A stretch of 9,135 nucleotides of DNA from CAZHBD01 sp964530555 (GTDB lineage: Bacteria > Patescibacteriota > Saccharimonadia > Saccharimonadales > AWTP1-31), in contig CAZHBD010000035.1 of assembly GCA_964530555.1 (NCBI GenBank), forward strand, positions 1 to 9,135. The letters run 5' to 3'. Numbering within the stretch: position 1 is the first letter of the stretch; each line of letters begins with the position of its first letter. Both the position numbers and the translations under genes were made by a program. Shown here piece after piece: positions 1-5,152 of the stretch. The notes beneath the pieces were generated by a model that was not told where the DNA came from, searched no databases, and saw nothing but the letters and a program-made list of their open reading frames with translations.

Positions 1-1
1 A

Positions 2-322
2 GTCAAAGCGCACAAGCGCTTCACCCGGGAGGGCGATCTGATATTGAGCGAAGAGCATGTTTCGATGATCGACGCAGCATTAGGCGCAGAGATACAAGTC
101 GAGACCGTCGACGGTCCGGTGCGTATGAAAGTGCCAGCCGGCACCCAGAGTGGCACTGACTTTAAGTTGTCTGGTCATGGTGTGCCACACATTCGCAGCT
201 CTGCTCGTGGGGCGCATATTGTTACTGTTATTGTCGACACGCCCACCAAACTTAGTCGACAACAACAGGAGTTACTCGAACAGTTCAAGCAGACTGGTTC
301 ACGGCGCGGTCTATTCGGCTAA
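2..322 (+). CDS. dnaJ: Chaperone DnaJ, C-terminal fragment (5' end outside window)
   Basis: The frame is open from the first bases and reads 106 residues to a TAA stop. The fragment covers the second C-terminal substrate-binding domain of type I/II DnaJ (Hsp40). It shows the family strings GDLIL, AALGAEIQVETVDG, KVPAGTQSG, LSGHGVP and ARGAHIVTVIVDTPTKLS, followed by the usual helical tail. DnaJ delivers unfolded clients to DnaK and stimulates its ATPase in the cytoplasm. The J domain and any zinc-finger region would lie upstream and cannot be seen. A TTG at 44 could be taken as a start, but the homology continues through it, so the gene is truncated by the window and not short. It converges on the GGDEF gene with only 6 bp between the two stop codons, and no terminator hairpin is visible there. 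Confidence 0.93.
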   Translation, partial: VKAHKRFTREGDLILSEEHVSMIDAALGAEIQVETVDGPVRMKVPAGTQSGTDFKLSGHGVPHIRSSARGAHIVTVIVDTPTKLSRQQQELLEQFKQTGSRRGLFG

Positions 323-328
323 GGCTTC

Positions 329-976
329 TTAGAGTTGCCGATATGCGCCGAGTGCTTGGTGTTGAGCGTCTTTAACTGTGGCCATTTGTTGGTCGGCACC
401 GGTGAGGATATCAGCCGCAGTCTGGTGAATTTCTGGGTCGTACACCACTTGTCCGATAGCCAGCCCTAACCCCAAGTGGCCAAGTCGGCAGGCCTGGATC
501 TTTCCATCGAAAGTTTCGACTATACGATTGGCAACAACCTTCAGTCGCTGTTCTGGCGTCATGGCCTGATCTCGGCGGGGCTCAAGGCTAACGGCAGCCA
601 CAAACTCATCACCACCCAGACGTCCGACTGCATCCTCGCTACGAAGGTCTAGAGAACGACGGATAATCTTGCCCGCGGCAATTAGATATTGGTCGCCAAT
701 CTCGTGGTCAAAGGTGTCGTTGACGCGTTTAAAGTTTGTAAGGTCGGCAAAGAGCACGCCAAATGGTTTGCCGGCGGTTATGCGTCCGGTAACATTGCGA
801 AACAGGGCCCGACGACTGAGTAGACCGGTTAATTCATCGGTATCTGCCTCGTGCTGAGCTTCAGCGCGCTCCACACCAGCCCGAATCGCCAGCATAGCCA
901 ATTTGGTTTGCTGATCCGTAGCGGGCAAGGCAGCCAGACCGCCATAACTGAGTGCTTCTGTGTCGAGTGTGTTCAT
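329..976 (-). CDS. Stand-alone GGDEF diguanylate cyclase
   Basis: Predicted cytoplasmic enzyme of 215 residues joining two GTP into cyclic di-GMP. The catalytic signature is complete: LTGLLSRRAL (49-58), the metal/guanine motif DLTNFKRVND (D78, N86, D87), HEIGD (D95) and GGDEF at 121-125. An inhibitory I-site RSED (112-115) lies exactly five residues before GGDEF, so product inhibition is expected. There is no transmembrane segment and no recognisable sensory domain; only about 45 mostly helical residues precede the GGDEF domain, so control is probably through expression or a partner protein. The ATG at 976 is chosen because AAGGA sits 6 nt upstream; an earlier in-frame TTG at 1000 has no such site. 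A consensus promoter and a structured leader lie upstream. It is divergent from the 38-residue peptide and the DUF1704-RimB-RimK genes, which may be relevant because RimK in Pseudomonas binds c-di-GMP. Confidence 0.92.
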   Translation of the reverse strand: MNTLDTEALSYGGLAALPATDQQTKLAMLAIRAGVERAEAQHEADTDELTGLLSRRALFRNVTGRITAGKPFGVLFADLTNFKRVNDTFDHEIGDQYLIAAGKIIRRSLDLRSEDAVGRLGGDEFVAAVSLEPRRDQAMTPEQRLKVVANRIVETFDGKIQACRLGHLGLGLAIGQVVYDPEIHQTAADILTGADQQMATVKDAQHQALGAYRQL

Positions 977-1099
977 AAAAAATCCTTGGCACGAAACCAA
1001 GGAAGCGATTAACTCGTTGCCGTGGGTTCGCTACTAGCTCCAATTGTCCCAAGCGACCAAGTACGGAACAACTTTCAATGCTGACATTACGTGTTGAAC
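977..1099 (-). promoter_or_regulatory. Structured 5' leader of the GGDEF mRNA with SD-sequestering hairpin
   Basis: About 120 nt lie between the predicted transcription start and the ATG. Immediately before the start codon CCTTGG (1002-997) can pair with CCAAGG (989-984) across a 7-nt loop; the 3' arm contains most of the AAGGA ribosome binding site. GGCAACGA (1021-1014) can instead pair, with one bulged A, with TCGTGCC (994-988), which would compete with that hairpin. Further upstream AGTTGTTCC (1073-1065) can form a 9-bp helix, including two G-U pairs, with GGGACAATT (1050-1042). I see no match to the c-di-GMP-I or c-di-GMP-II riboswitch cores, so the class is unknown and any ligand is unproven. 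Confidence 0.5.
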
Positions 1100-1105
1100 A
1101 CGATT

Positions 1106-1134
1106 ATTATAACAAAACACAAGCGATATGTCAA
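1106..1134 (-). promoter_or_regulatory. Perfect consensus promoter of the GGDEF gene
   Basis: On the minus strand TTGACA (1134-1129) and TATAAT (1111-1106) are separated by exactly 17 nt, and a TGT just before the -10 gives an extended -10. Transcription should start near 1099. This is the best promoter match in the window. The predicted start lies inside a perfect 13-nt palindrome, CGTGTTGAACACG (1090-1102), which could be an operator or the first hairpin of the transcript. Confidence 0.85.
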
Positions 1135-1167
1135 TAACTCTTGTGCTTATTCTCAGAGGTCGATACA

Positions 1168-1284
1168 ATGGAGAAAATGCGTAGCAAACTCAACCAAACA
1201 GGCTTTATACCGATGATGATCATCCTTTTGCTGGTCATCATAGCGGTCATCGTGTTTGCCTATCTTCGCGTCGCACGCCAGTAA
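1168..1284 (+). CDS. Small single-pass membrane peptide (38 aa)
   Basis: A short ORF beginning MEKMRSKLNQTGFIP, followed by a continuous hydrophobic stretch (about residues 16-32, rich in Ile, Leu and Val) and a short basic tail RVARQ. An AGAGGT ribosome binding site ends 7 nt before the ATG. Positive charges on both sides leave the orientation uncertain, but the N-terminal basic residues and the lack of a cleavage site favour an uncleaved anchor, not a secreted signal peptide. I do not recognise a family. It lies between the diverging GGDEF gene and the DUF1704 gene, in the same direction as the latter, with 57 nt and a promoter in between. It could be a small regulator or a subunit of a membrane complex; nothing in the sequence decides. 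Support rests on the ribosome binding site and the clean membrane-helix design. Confidence 0.6.
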   Translation: MEKMRSKLNQTGFIPMMIILLLVIIAVIVFAYLRVARQ

Positions 1285-1287
1285 AAT

Positions 1288-1316
1288 TTGCTCAAATATC
1301 AAAAAAGTTGTAAAAT
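1288..1316 (+). promoter_or_regulatory. Promoter of the DUF1704 gene
   Basis: TTGCTC (1288-1293) and TAAAAT (1311-1316) are spaced by 17 nt; transcription would begin near 1323, giving a leader of about 20 nt. The region around the -10 (CAAAAAAGTTGTAAAAT) resembles a stretch in front of rimB at 2691-2707. No Shine-Dalgarno sequence occurs between the start site and the ATG at 1342. Confidence 0.6.
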
Positions 1317-1341
1317 AATATCTTAATCATTGTGATTTGTT

Positions 1342-2682
1342 ATGCCTGACGTAATCGACAAACGGTGGTTCGACAAAATTGAAGTATTTATGCCTGAGAC
1401 CAACGAGATCGAAGGTAAATTACGCGCACCATTAGAACAACGTGCTGCACAGCGTGAACTATTTGAGCAGGGTCAAACTGATAATCCAGATTTACGACCA
1501 CAACTTGACGTTGCAAGACTAGGAAACCTGCGCCAAGGACTTGAGGCACTCAAGGATGAGATTGGAGAACAGGCTGACACTTTAGTTGCCCAGGCATATT
1601 TGCCTCGGATTGATGAGTTGGTGTCAAATGTCGATACGTTAGAGGGAGCTACAACAGGCAATCCTGATCTGTTTGAGCGGGGTAATATAGGTCGTTTTGG
1701 TGAACCAGACACTATGGTTTTCTTAGAAAATGTGACCTTTGCTCGGGGTTTGGCACTAGAAGCCCATACGGGCGCAGGATTTGTCAAAGAGCAGGCCAAA
1801 ACATTGCTTGAACAGTTGCCCGAAGCAGACACTCCGACCGCCGCGCCAGCAGCCGACGAATTTGAGAAAGTCCAGCGTCTATATAAGCCTGTTTTTGACG
1901 AAATAGAAAGCGTGCTTGGACCAATTGGTAAAGATGTAACTGGTGAGCAAGCAGTGGGGATGCTGCAGACAATAGTGGACCATTTCGGTTTTGGGTATCA
2001 GGTTGTGGCGCAAAAGCCCGGACTTCATACCATGGCAGTCAGTCATTCTGAAAAACAGGTGTTGATTCCGCTAACCGAAACGTATAGCAAAGAACGATTT
2101 ATGGGACTTGCGGTGCACGAGATATGGATCCATGTCAATGAGGCAATACAAGGAAAGACTCAACCACTGTTACTGTTGCAGCGTGGCTTGAGTCGTGCTT
2201 TATTCTCTGGTGAAGGCAAGGGTTTGGTAGCGGAGCAGGTGGCATACCGCTCGATGGACGACTTTTTGCAAACGCCCCGATCGCTAGAAATCGTTCGTCG
2301 CCATCTATCGATTGGATTAGCACGTGGGCTCAGTGGTCAAAAACAGAATTTTCGCGAGGTTTACAGCGCAATTAATGCACTAGATATAATATTGGCAAGA
2401 AGACGTGGTGCGAGATCACTCTCTGACGCACAAATGATAGCGAATGAACAAACCTGGGAGCTGCTCAGTATGCGTACACTCAAAGGGCTAACGGGCAAGG
2501 GAATGGCTTCTGTTCAGGATAAAGTTTATGCCGAGGGTTGTGGCCCGCAGCGCCAGCTTCAGGCTCAGCGTCCTGAAGTATTCCCTTATCTAAATCTAGG
2601 TAAATATAACCTCCTAGACAAAGGCCACGTGGCCGTTCTTTGTGCAATCGGTACGTTGCCTACAACAATAGATTTGGCATAA
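1342..2682 (+). CDS. DUF1704 (MATCAP/TMCP-like) zinc carboxypeptidase
   Basis: A 446-residue soluble protein whose C-terminal half matches DUF1704, the family of eukaryotic tubulin tyrosine/glutamate carboxypeptidases (MATCAP/TMCP) and bacterial QEGLA-motif proteins. The zinc motif HExxxH is H259-E260-I-W-I-H264, followed by the family string AIQGKTQPL (268-276) and an acidic element GEGKGLVAEQ (290-299). E291 lies at the spacing of the EGLA glutamate and is the likely third zinc ligand, although the motif carries an extra Lys-Gly compared with EGLA. The end, LGKYNLLDKGHVAVLCAIGTLP by composition, matches the family's closing segment. The N-terminal 150 residues are helical, with two similar NPDL-containing units (48-51 and 107-110). 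No signal peptide. Family members remove C-terminal residues, including glutamate from polyglutamate tails; placement just before rimB and rimK suggests a substrate carrying RimK-added glutamates, which is inference. Confidence 0.82.
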   Translation: MPDVIDKRWFDKIEVFMPETNEIEGKLRAPLEQRAAQRELFEQGQTDNPDLRPQLDVARLGNLRQGLEALKDEIGEQADTLVAQAYLPRIDELVSNVDTLEGATTGNPDLFERGNIGRFGEPDTMVFLENVTFARGLALEAHTGAGFVKEQAKTLLEQLPEADTPTAAPAADEFEKVQRLYKPVFDEIESVLGPIGKDVTGEQAVGMLQTIVDHFGFGYQVVAQKPGLHTMAVSHSEKQVLIPLTETYSKERFMGLAVHEIWIHVNEAIQGKTQPLLLLQRGLSRALFSGEGKGLVAEQVAYRSMDDFLQTPRSLEIVRRHLSIGLARGLSGQKQNFREVYSAINALDIILARRRGARSLSDAQMIANEQTWELLSMRTLKGLTGKGMASVQDKVYAEGCGPQRQLQAQRPEVFPYLNLGKYNLLDKGHVAVLCAIGTLPTTIDLA

Positions 2683-2687
2683 GAGTA

Positions 2688-2750
2688 TTGCAAAAATTGT
2701 AAAAATGTGTTAAAATTTCTACTTTCCACACGGATATGGTTTGTTATAAT
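2688..2750 (+). promoter_or_regulatory. Tandem promoters of rimB-rimK
   Basis: The distal one is TTGCAA (2688-2693), 17 nt, TAAAAT (2711-2716). The proximal one is a TGT-extended TATAAT (2742-2750) with a weaker TTTCCA at 2723-2728 spaced by 16 nt. The proximal start falls near 2757, leaving a 14-nt leader that contains AGGA (2761-2764), 6 nt before the rimB ATG. The distal promoter shares hexamers and spacing with the DUF1704 promoter. Confidence 0.65.
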
Positions 2751-2770
2751 GCGGGAAGTTAGGAATACAT

Positions 2771-3250
2771 ATGACAAAATACCCTGTTACTATCGGTCGC
2801 TCAGAGGTCATTGAAATAGTTGGCCAAGGAAATGCTATTCCTGCCAAGATTGACACCGGAGCTTATCGCTCGGCAATCCACAGCTCGCACATACGTGTTG
2901 AGAAGGGTGCGCAGGGCAAAAAAGTCCTGAAGGCAACGTTGCTTGGTCACCCGATTTTCCCCGAATCATACGACATGGAGTTTACTGACTTTGACGAGGT
3001 TGTCGTAACCAACTCTTTCGGTCAGCAGGAAACCCGTTACGAAGTAAGGCTACGAGTTAAGCTAGGGCCCAAGAAGGTAACAACCATTTTTACCCTAGCC
3101 AACCGCAGCAATAACTTCTTTCCAGTTTTGATCGGTCGTAAACTGCTAAAGCGACGTTTCTTTGTTGATGTGTCCAAGTCTGGGCTTACCAACCGAGCCA
3201 AATTGAAGCGTAAATTTAAGGGACATTTGCCCGAGGACTTTATAGACTAA
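2771..3250 (+). CDS. rimB: RimB-like retropepsin-fold protease (Zn_protease family, PF05618)
   Basis: A 159-residue protein matching the family often labelled ATP-dependent zinc protease, whose fold is that of a retropepsin. The N-terminal IGRSEVIEI leads into the catalytic-type motif AKIDTGAYRSAIH, with D28-T29-G30. The second conserved block is LANRSNNFFPVLIGRKLL (109-126) followed by FFVDVSKS. Length is typical of the single-domain family. No signal peptide or membrane segment, so it is cytoplasmic. In Pseudomonas, RimB is encoded with RimK and trims the glutamate tail RimK adds to ribosomal protein S6; assignment here rests on the motif and on the adjacent rimK, 2 nt downstream. AGGA 6 nt before the ATG fixes the start. 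Possible in vivo targets other than S6 cannot be excluded. Confidence 0.88.
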   Translation: MTKYPVTIGRSEVIEIVGQGNAIPAKIDTGAYRSAIHSSHIRVEKGAQGKKVLKATLLGHPIFPESYDMEFTDFDEVVVTNSFGQQETRYEVRLRVKLGPKKVTTIFTLANRSNNFFPVLIGRKLLKRRFFVDVSKSGLTNRAKLKRKFKGHLPEDFID

Positions 3251-3252
3251 TT

Positions 3253-4155
3253 ATGAAAATCGCCATTTTATCTCGCGGACCGGGTAACTACTCAACCCAA
3301 CGCCTCAAGGAAGAGGCTATCAAGCGTGGCCACACCGTCCGGGTCATTAACCATGCTGAATGTTATGTAACTGTTGAGAAAAGCAAGCCCGTGGTCCGCT
3401 ACCGGGGAACCGACCTGACGGATATCGATGCGATTATCCCACGAATTGGTCAGAGTATTACCAAGTATGGTAGTGCCATGGTGCGGCAGTTTGAGATGCA
3501 GGGGGTGTACACCACAGCCAGCTCCATCGCCATCAACCGTTCACGCGATAAATTGCGCAGCATGCAGATTTTGGGACGCGCCGATGTGGGGATCCCGAAG
3601 ACGGTGTTTGCTCGTGAAACTAGTGATGTGGACGACGTTATCGAACAGGCTGGAGGTGTGCCGCTGATTATCAAGGTAGCCCGTGGCACCCATGGTAACG
3701 GAGTTGTATTGGCGGAAACCAAAAAAGCTGCACAGGCTGTAATGCAAGCTTTCTATGTGGAAGGTGTGAACTTTTTGGTGCAAGAGTTTATCGAGGAGTC
3801 GGCCGGTGAAGATATCCGCGCCTTTGTTGTTGGTGGCCGCGTGGTAGCCAGCATGAAGCGCCAGAGCCTAGATGACGATTTTCGCAGCAATCTCCACCAA
3901 GGGGGCAGTGGTAGCCCGGTAAAACTAACCGATGAAGAACGCAAAACGGCCCTCAAAGCTGCCAAGGCCATGGGCCTCAGCATTTGTGGTGTGGACATGA
4001 TGCGTTCGTCTCGTGGCCCGCTTGTTCTTGAGGTGAATCCCAGCCCTGGTTTTGGTATCGAAAAAGTGACTGACCGCAACGTAGCCGAAAGAATCATTGA
4101 GTATCTCGAGCAAAACGCCAACGCTAAACAGCGCAAAGATCGCGTCGGTGCCTAA
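3253..4155 (+). CDS. rimK: RimK, ATP-grasp alpha-L-glutamate ligase
   Basis: Exactly 300 residues, the same length as the E. coli enzyme, with colinear motifs. The N-terminal MKIAILSR, then AVIPRIG-like IIPRIGQSITKYG (61-73) and RDKLRSMQ, open the preATP-grasp part. The ATP-grasp core has K141 in PLIIKVARGTHGNG, VQEFIEE, DFRSNLHQGG (209-218) and the metal triad D248, E260, N262 in GVD and LEVNPSPG. RimK adds glutamates one by one to the C-terminus of ribosomal protein S6 and can also make free poly-alpha-glutamate, using ATP. The gene begins 2 nt after rimB stops and has only a weak, distant GAGG upstream, so translation is probably coupled. No terminator with a U-tract follows. It is the most confident enzyme of the locus; its substrate in this organism is unknown. 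Confidence 0.95.
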   Translation: MKIAILSRGPGNYSTQRLKEEAIKRGHTVRVINHAECYVTVEKSKPVVRYRGTDLTDIDAIIPRIGQSITKYGSAMVRQFEMQGVYTTASSIAINRSRDKLRSMQILGRADVGIPKTVFARETSDVDDVIEQAGGVPLIIKVARGTHGNGVVLAETKKAAQAVMQAFYVEGVNFLVQEFIEESAGEDIRAFVVGGRVVASMKRQSLDDDFRSNLHQGGSGSPVKLTDEERKTALKAAKAMGLSICGVDMMRSSRGPLVLEVNPSPGFGIEKVTDRNVAERIIEYLEQNANAKQRKDRVGA

Positions 4156-4197
4156 AACTATTCTTTCGCTCAACTTGTTTCCTGGCAGAGTTTCTCA

Positions 4198-4222
4198 GCC
4201 CTAGTCGTGATAGACTAAGGGC
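4198..4222 (+). promoter_or_regulatory. Hairpin and candidate leaderless -10 element abutting the next start codon
   Basis: GCCCTAGTC (4198-4206) pairs with GACTAAGGGC (4213-4222) around a 6-nt loop with one bulged A, and the ATG of the next gene follows directly. No U-tract follows, so it is not a standard terminator. The same stretch contains TGA-TAGACT (4208-4216), an extended -10 with its hexamer 6 nt before the ATG, which would make the downstream mRNA leaderless. No good -35 is present. The AAGGG at 4217-4221 is too close to the ATG to be a normal Shine-Dalgarno site. Confidence 0.4.
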
Positions 4223-4708
4223 ATGAATCCGCTTATCGTTTTAGGTATTGTATCGGTTTTGCCCGTGGTGCTTATTTTGCTCATGCGGATTAATGCTGCG
4301 CTGGTCTTTTTGGCGTTGTGTGCAGGCAGTGTACTGCAGCAATATCTGGGCGATGATGTGCTCCGCATCTTTAACTCGTTTATCCCTAGCTCAAGTCAAG
4401 CCTTGCACGCAGCGGTGCGCATTGGCTTTTTGATCTTGCCGGCTGGCCTCACGCTGTTGTTTATGCGCAAAACTATCAGTGGTACTCGTCATGCGCTGAA
4501 TTTTGTGCCCGCCTTGCTGACCGGTGTCGTTACGGCCATTCTGGTTGTTCCACTACTGCCTGATGGCAGTCGGTATGCCGTATTGCTCACCGATGCCTGG
4601 ACCAACTTTGAGCCGTTTCAGGGTTTGATCGTTGGTGCTGCGGCGCTGACAAGCTTTGTGTTTTTGTGGAGCACCAACCGTGGCCACGGTGGCAAAAAGA
4701 AGCACTGA
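4223..4708 (+). CDS. Small multi-pass membrane protein, unknown function (161 aa)
   Basis: The protein begins directly with a hydrophobic helix (residues 3-21) and has further likely helices at about 25-43, 67-82, 92-112 and 133-150, giving four or five passes. It ends in a charged tail, GHGGKKKH, which should lie in the cytoplasm. No catalytic or binding motif is visible and I do not recognise the family. It stands alone: 67 nt after rimK, with its own possible promoter, and the Tyr operon promoter starts 2 nt after its stop codon. The start is the only ATG near the N-terminus and gives a well-formed first helix. It could be a transport or envelope protein; the sequence does not allow a choice. 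Confidence 0.8.
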   Translation: MNPLIVLGIVSVLPVVLILLMRINAALVFLALCAGSVLQQYLGDDVLRIFNSFIPSSSQALHAAVRIGFLILPAGLTLLFMRKTISGTRHALNFVPALLTGVVTAILVVPLLPDGSRYAVLLTDAWTNFEPFQGLIVGAAALTSFVFLWSTNRGHGGKKKH

Positions 4709-4710
4709 GC

Positions 4711-4738
4711 TTGCATAGTTATTCAAAAACGCTATTAT
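4711..4738 (+). promoter_or_regulatory. Promoter of the tyrosine operon
   Basis: TTGCAT (4711-4716) and TATTAT (4733-4738) are separated by 16 nt. Seven bases after the -10 comes A4746, the first base of the leader-peptide ATG, so the transcript is expected to start at or within a base or two of that codon. Confidence 0.65.
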
Positions 4739-4745
4739 AACTACC

Positions 4746-4793
4746 ATGGTGAGTATATCTACTGCTCGTAACTACTATGCCGCTCTAGTGTAG
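4746..4793 (+). CDS. Tyrosine-sensing leader peptide (15 aa)
   Basis: A 15-codon reading frame encoding MVSISTARNYYAALV with adjacent Tyr codons TAC-TAT at 4773-4778 and a TAG stop at 4791-4793. There are no Phe or Trp codons, matching the tyrosine-specific downstream genes. The Tyr codons end 1 nt before the 5' arm of the pause hairpin, and the stop codon falls in that hairpin's 3' arm, as in trpL and pheL leaders. No Shine-Dalgarno site exists and the promoter places the transcript start at the ATG, so initiation would be on a leaderless message. The peptide itself is probably without function; its translation speed is the signal. Confidence 0.8.
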   Translation: MVSISTARNYYAALV

Positions 4794-4825
4794 AGGCGGT
4801 TAGTTCAACATATATCCAAACCGCC
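4780..4825 (+). promoter_or_regulatory. Attenuator: pause hairpin and competing antiterminator
   Basis: Segment 1 CCGCTCTA (4780-4787) pairs with segment 2 TAGAGGCGG (4791-4799), with one bulged G, as a pause/protector hairpin. Segment 2 also contains GGCGGTT (4795-4801), a perfect 7-bp complement of AACCGCC (4819-4825), which is segment 3 and the 5' arm of the terminator. Stalling at the Tyr codons would cover segment 1, free segment 2 and let 2:3 form, so transcription reads on. Fast translation to the TAG would cover segment 2 and leave 3 free for the terminator. Geometry is seen in the sequence; the regulatory outcome is inferred from enteric trp/phe/his attenuators. Confidence 0.8.
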
Positions 4826-4841
4826 GAGCAGGCGGTTTTTT
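4818..4841 (+). terminator. Intrinsic terminator of the Tyr attenuator
   Basis: AAACCGCC (4818-4825) and GGCGGTTT (4831-4838) form an 8-bp stem with a GAGCA loop, followed by a run of six T (4836-4841). It lies after the leader peptide and 26 nt before the aroQ start, so it must be conditional if aroQ and tyrA are expressed from the upstream promoter. Confidence 0.9.
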
Positions 4842-4867
4842 AATAGAAAGGATGGAAAAGAACGATT

Positions 4868-5152
4868 ATGGAAGATTTACAAACCCTTCGTCAGCAGATA
4901 GATCGGCTCGATAATGAACTGATAGTCTTGCTGGCCAGACGCTTTGAGGTAACCGAGAAAGTCGGTCATTTAAAAGCTGCACAAAATATGCCCATCGTAG
5001 ATCCTGCTCGAGAGGTGGCGCAAGCAGAAAAGATTGCAGAACTAGCACGCCAAAAAGGGGTAGACCCGCAGCTTGCTCAGGATATTCAACGCTGTATTAT
5101 CGATGCCGTGGTAGCGCGACATCGGCAGATTGCCAAAGAGACCAAACAATGA
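4868..5152 (+). CDS. aroQ: Chorismate mutase, AroQ class (monofunctional)
   Basis: A 94-residue all-helical protein converting chorismate to prephenate. Aligned by eye to the E. coli chorismate mutase domain, the active-site residues are R8 (R11), R25 (R28), K36 (K39), D45 (D48), R48 (R51) and E49 (E52), all at the correct spacing. The position of Gln88 is occupied by His85 and that of Ser84 by Val81, an unusual change at a residue that contacts the substrate ether oxygen. Length fits a monofunctional enzyme. The ATG at 4868 is preceded by a loose purine stretch GGAAAAGAA; a closer AAAGGA lies 15 nt away. The gene overlaps tyrA by 4 nt (ATGA), so the two are translationally coupled and together form the tyrosine branch. 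Expression is predicted to be controlled by the attenuator just upstream. Confidence 0.92.
   Translation: MEDLQTLRQQIDRLDNELIVLLARRFEVTEKVGHLKAAQNMPIVDPAREVAQAEKIAELARQKGVDPQLAQDIQRCIIDAVVARHRQIAKETKQ

Noticed and set aside
977..1099. c-di-GMP riboswitch upstream of the diguanylate cyclase.
   Set aside because: I could not find the conserved core motifs of c-di-GMP-I or c-di-GMP-II aptamers in the leader; kept only as an unclassified structured leader.
1081..1110. Plus-strand CTGACA-N18-TATTAT as a promoter for the 38-residue peptide.
   Set aside because: The -10 overlaps the much better minus-strand TATAAT of the GGDEF promoter and is probably its complement; the peptide's promoter stays undetermined.
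1473..1832. Long minus-strand open frame (119 codons) opposite the DUF1704 gene.
   Set aside because: It is antisense to a well-supported coding region, with no ribosome site or recognisable domain.
2618..2643. Palindrome GGCCACGTGGCC with outer arms ACAAAG/CTTTGT.
   Set aside because: It lies within the conserved C-terminal codons of the DUF1704 gene, has no U-tract and is explained by coding; too little to call a site.
3753..4136. Minus-strand open frame (127 codons) opposite rimK.
   Set aside because: It is a shadow of conserved rimK codons with low-complexity Arg/Ser-rich translation.
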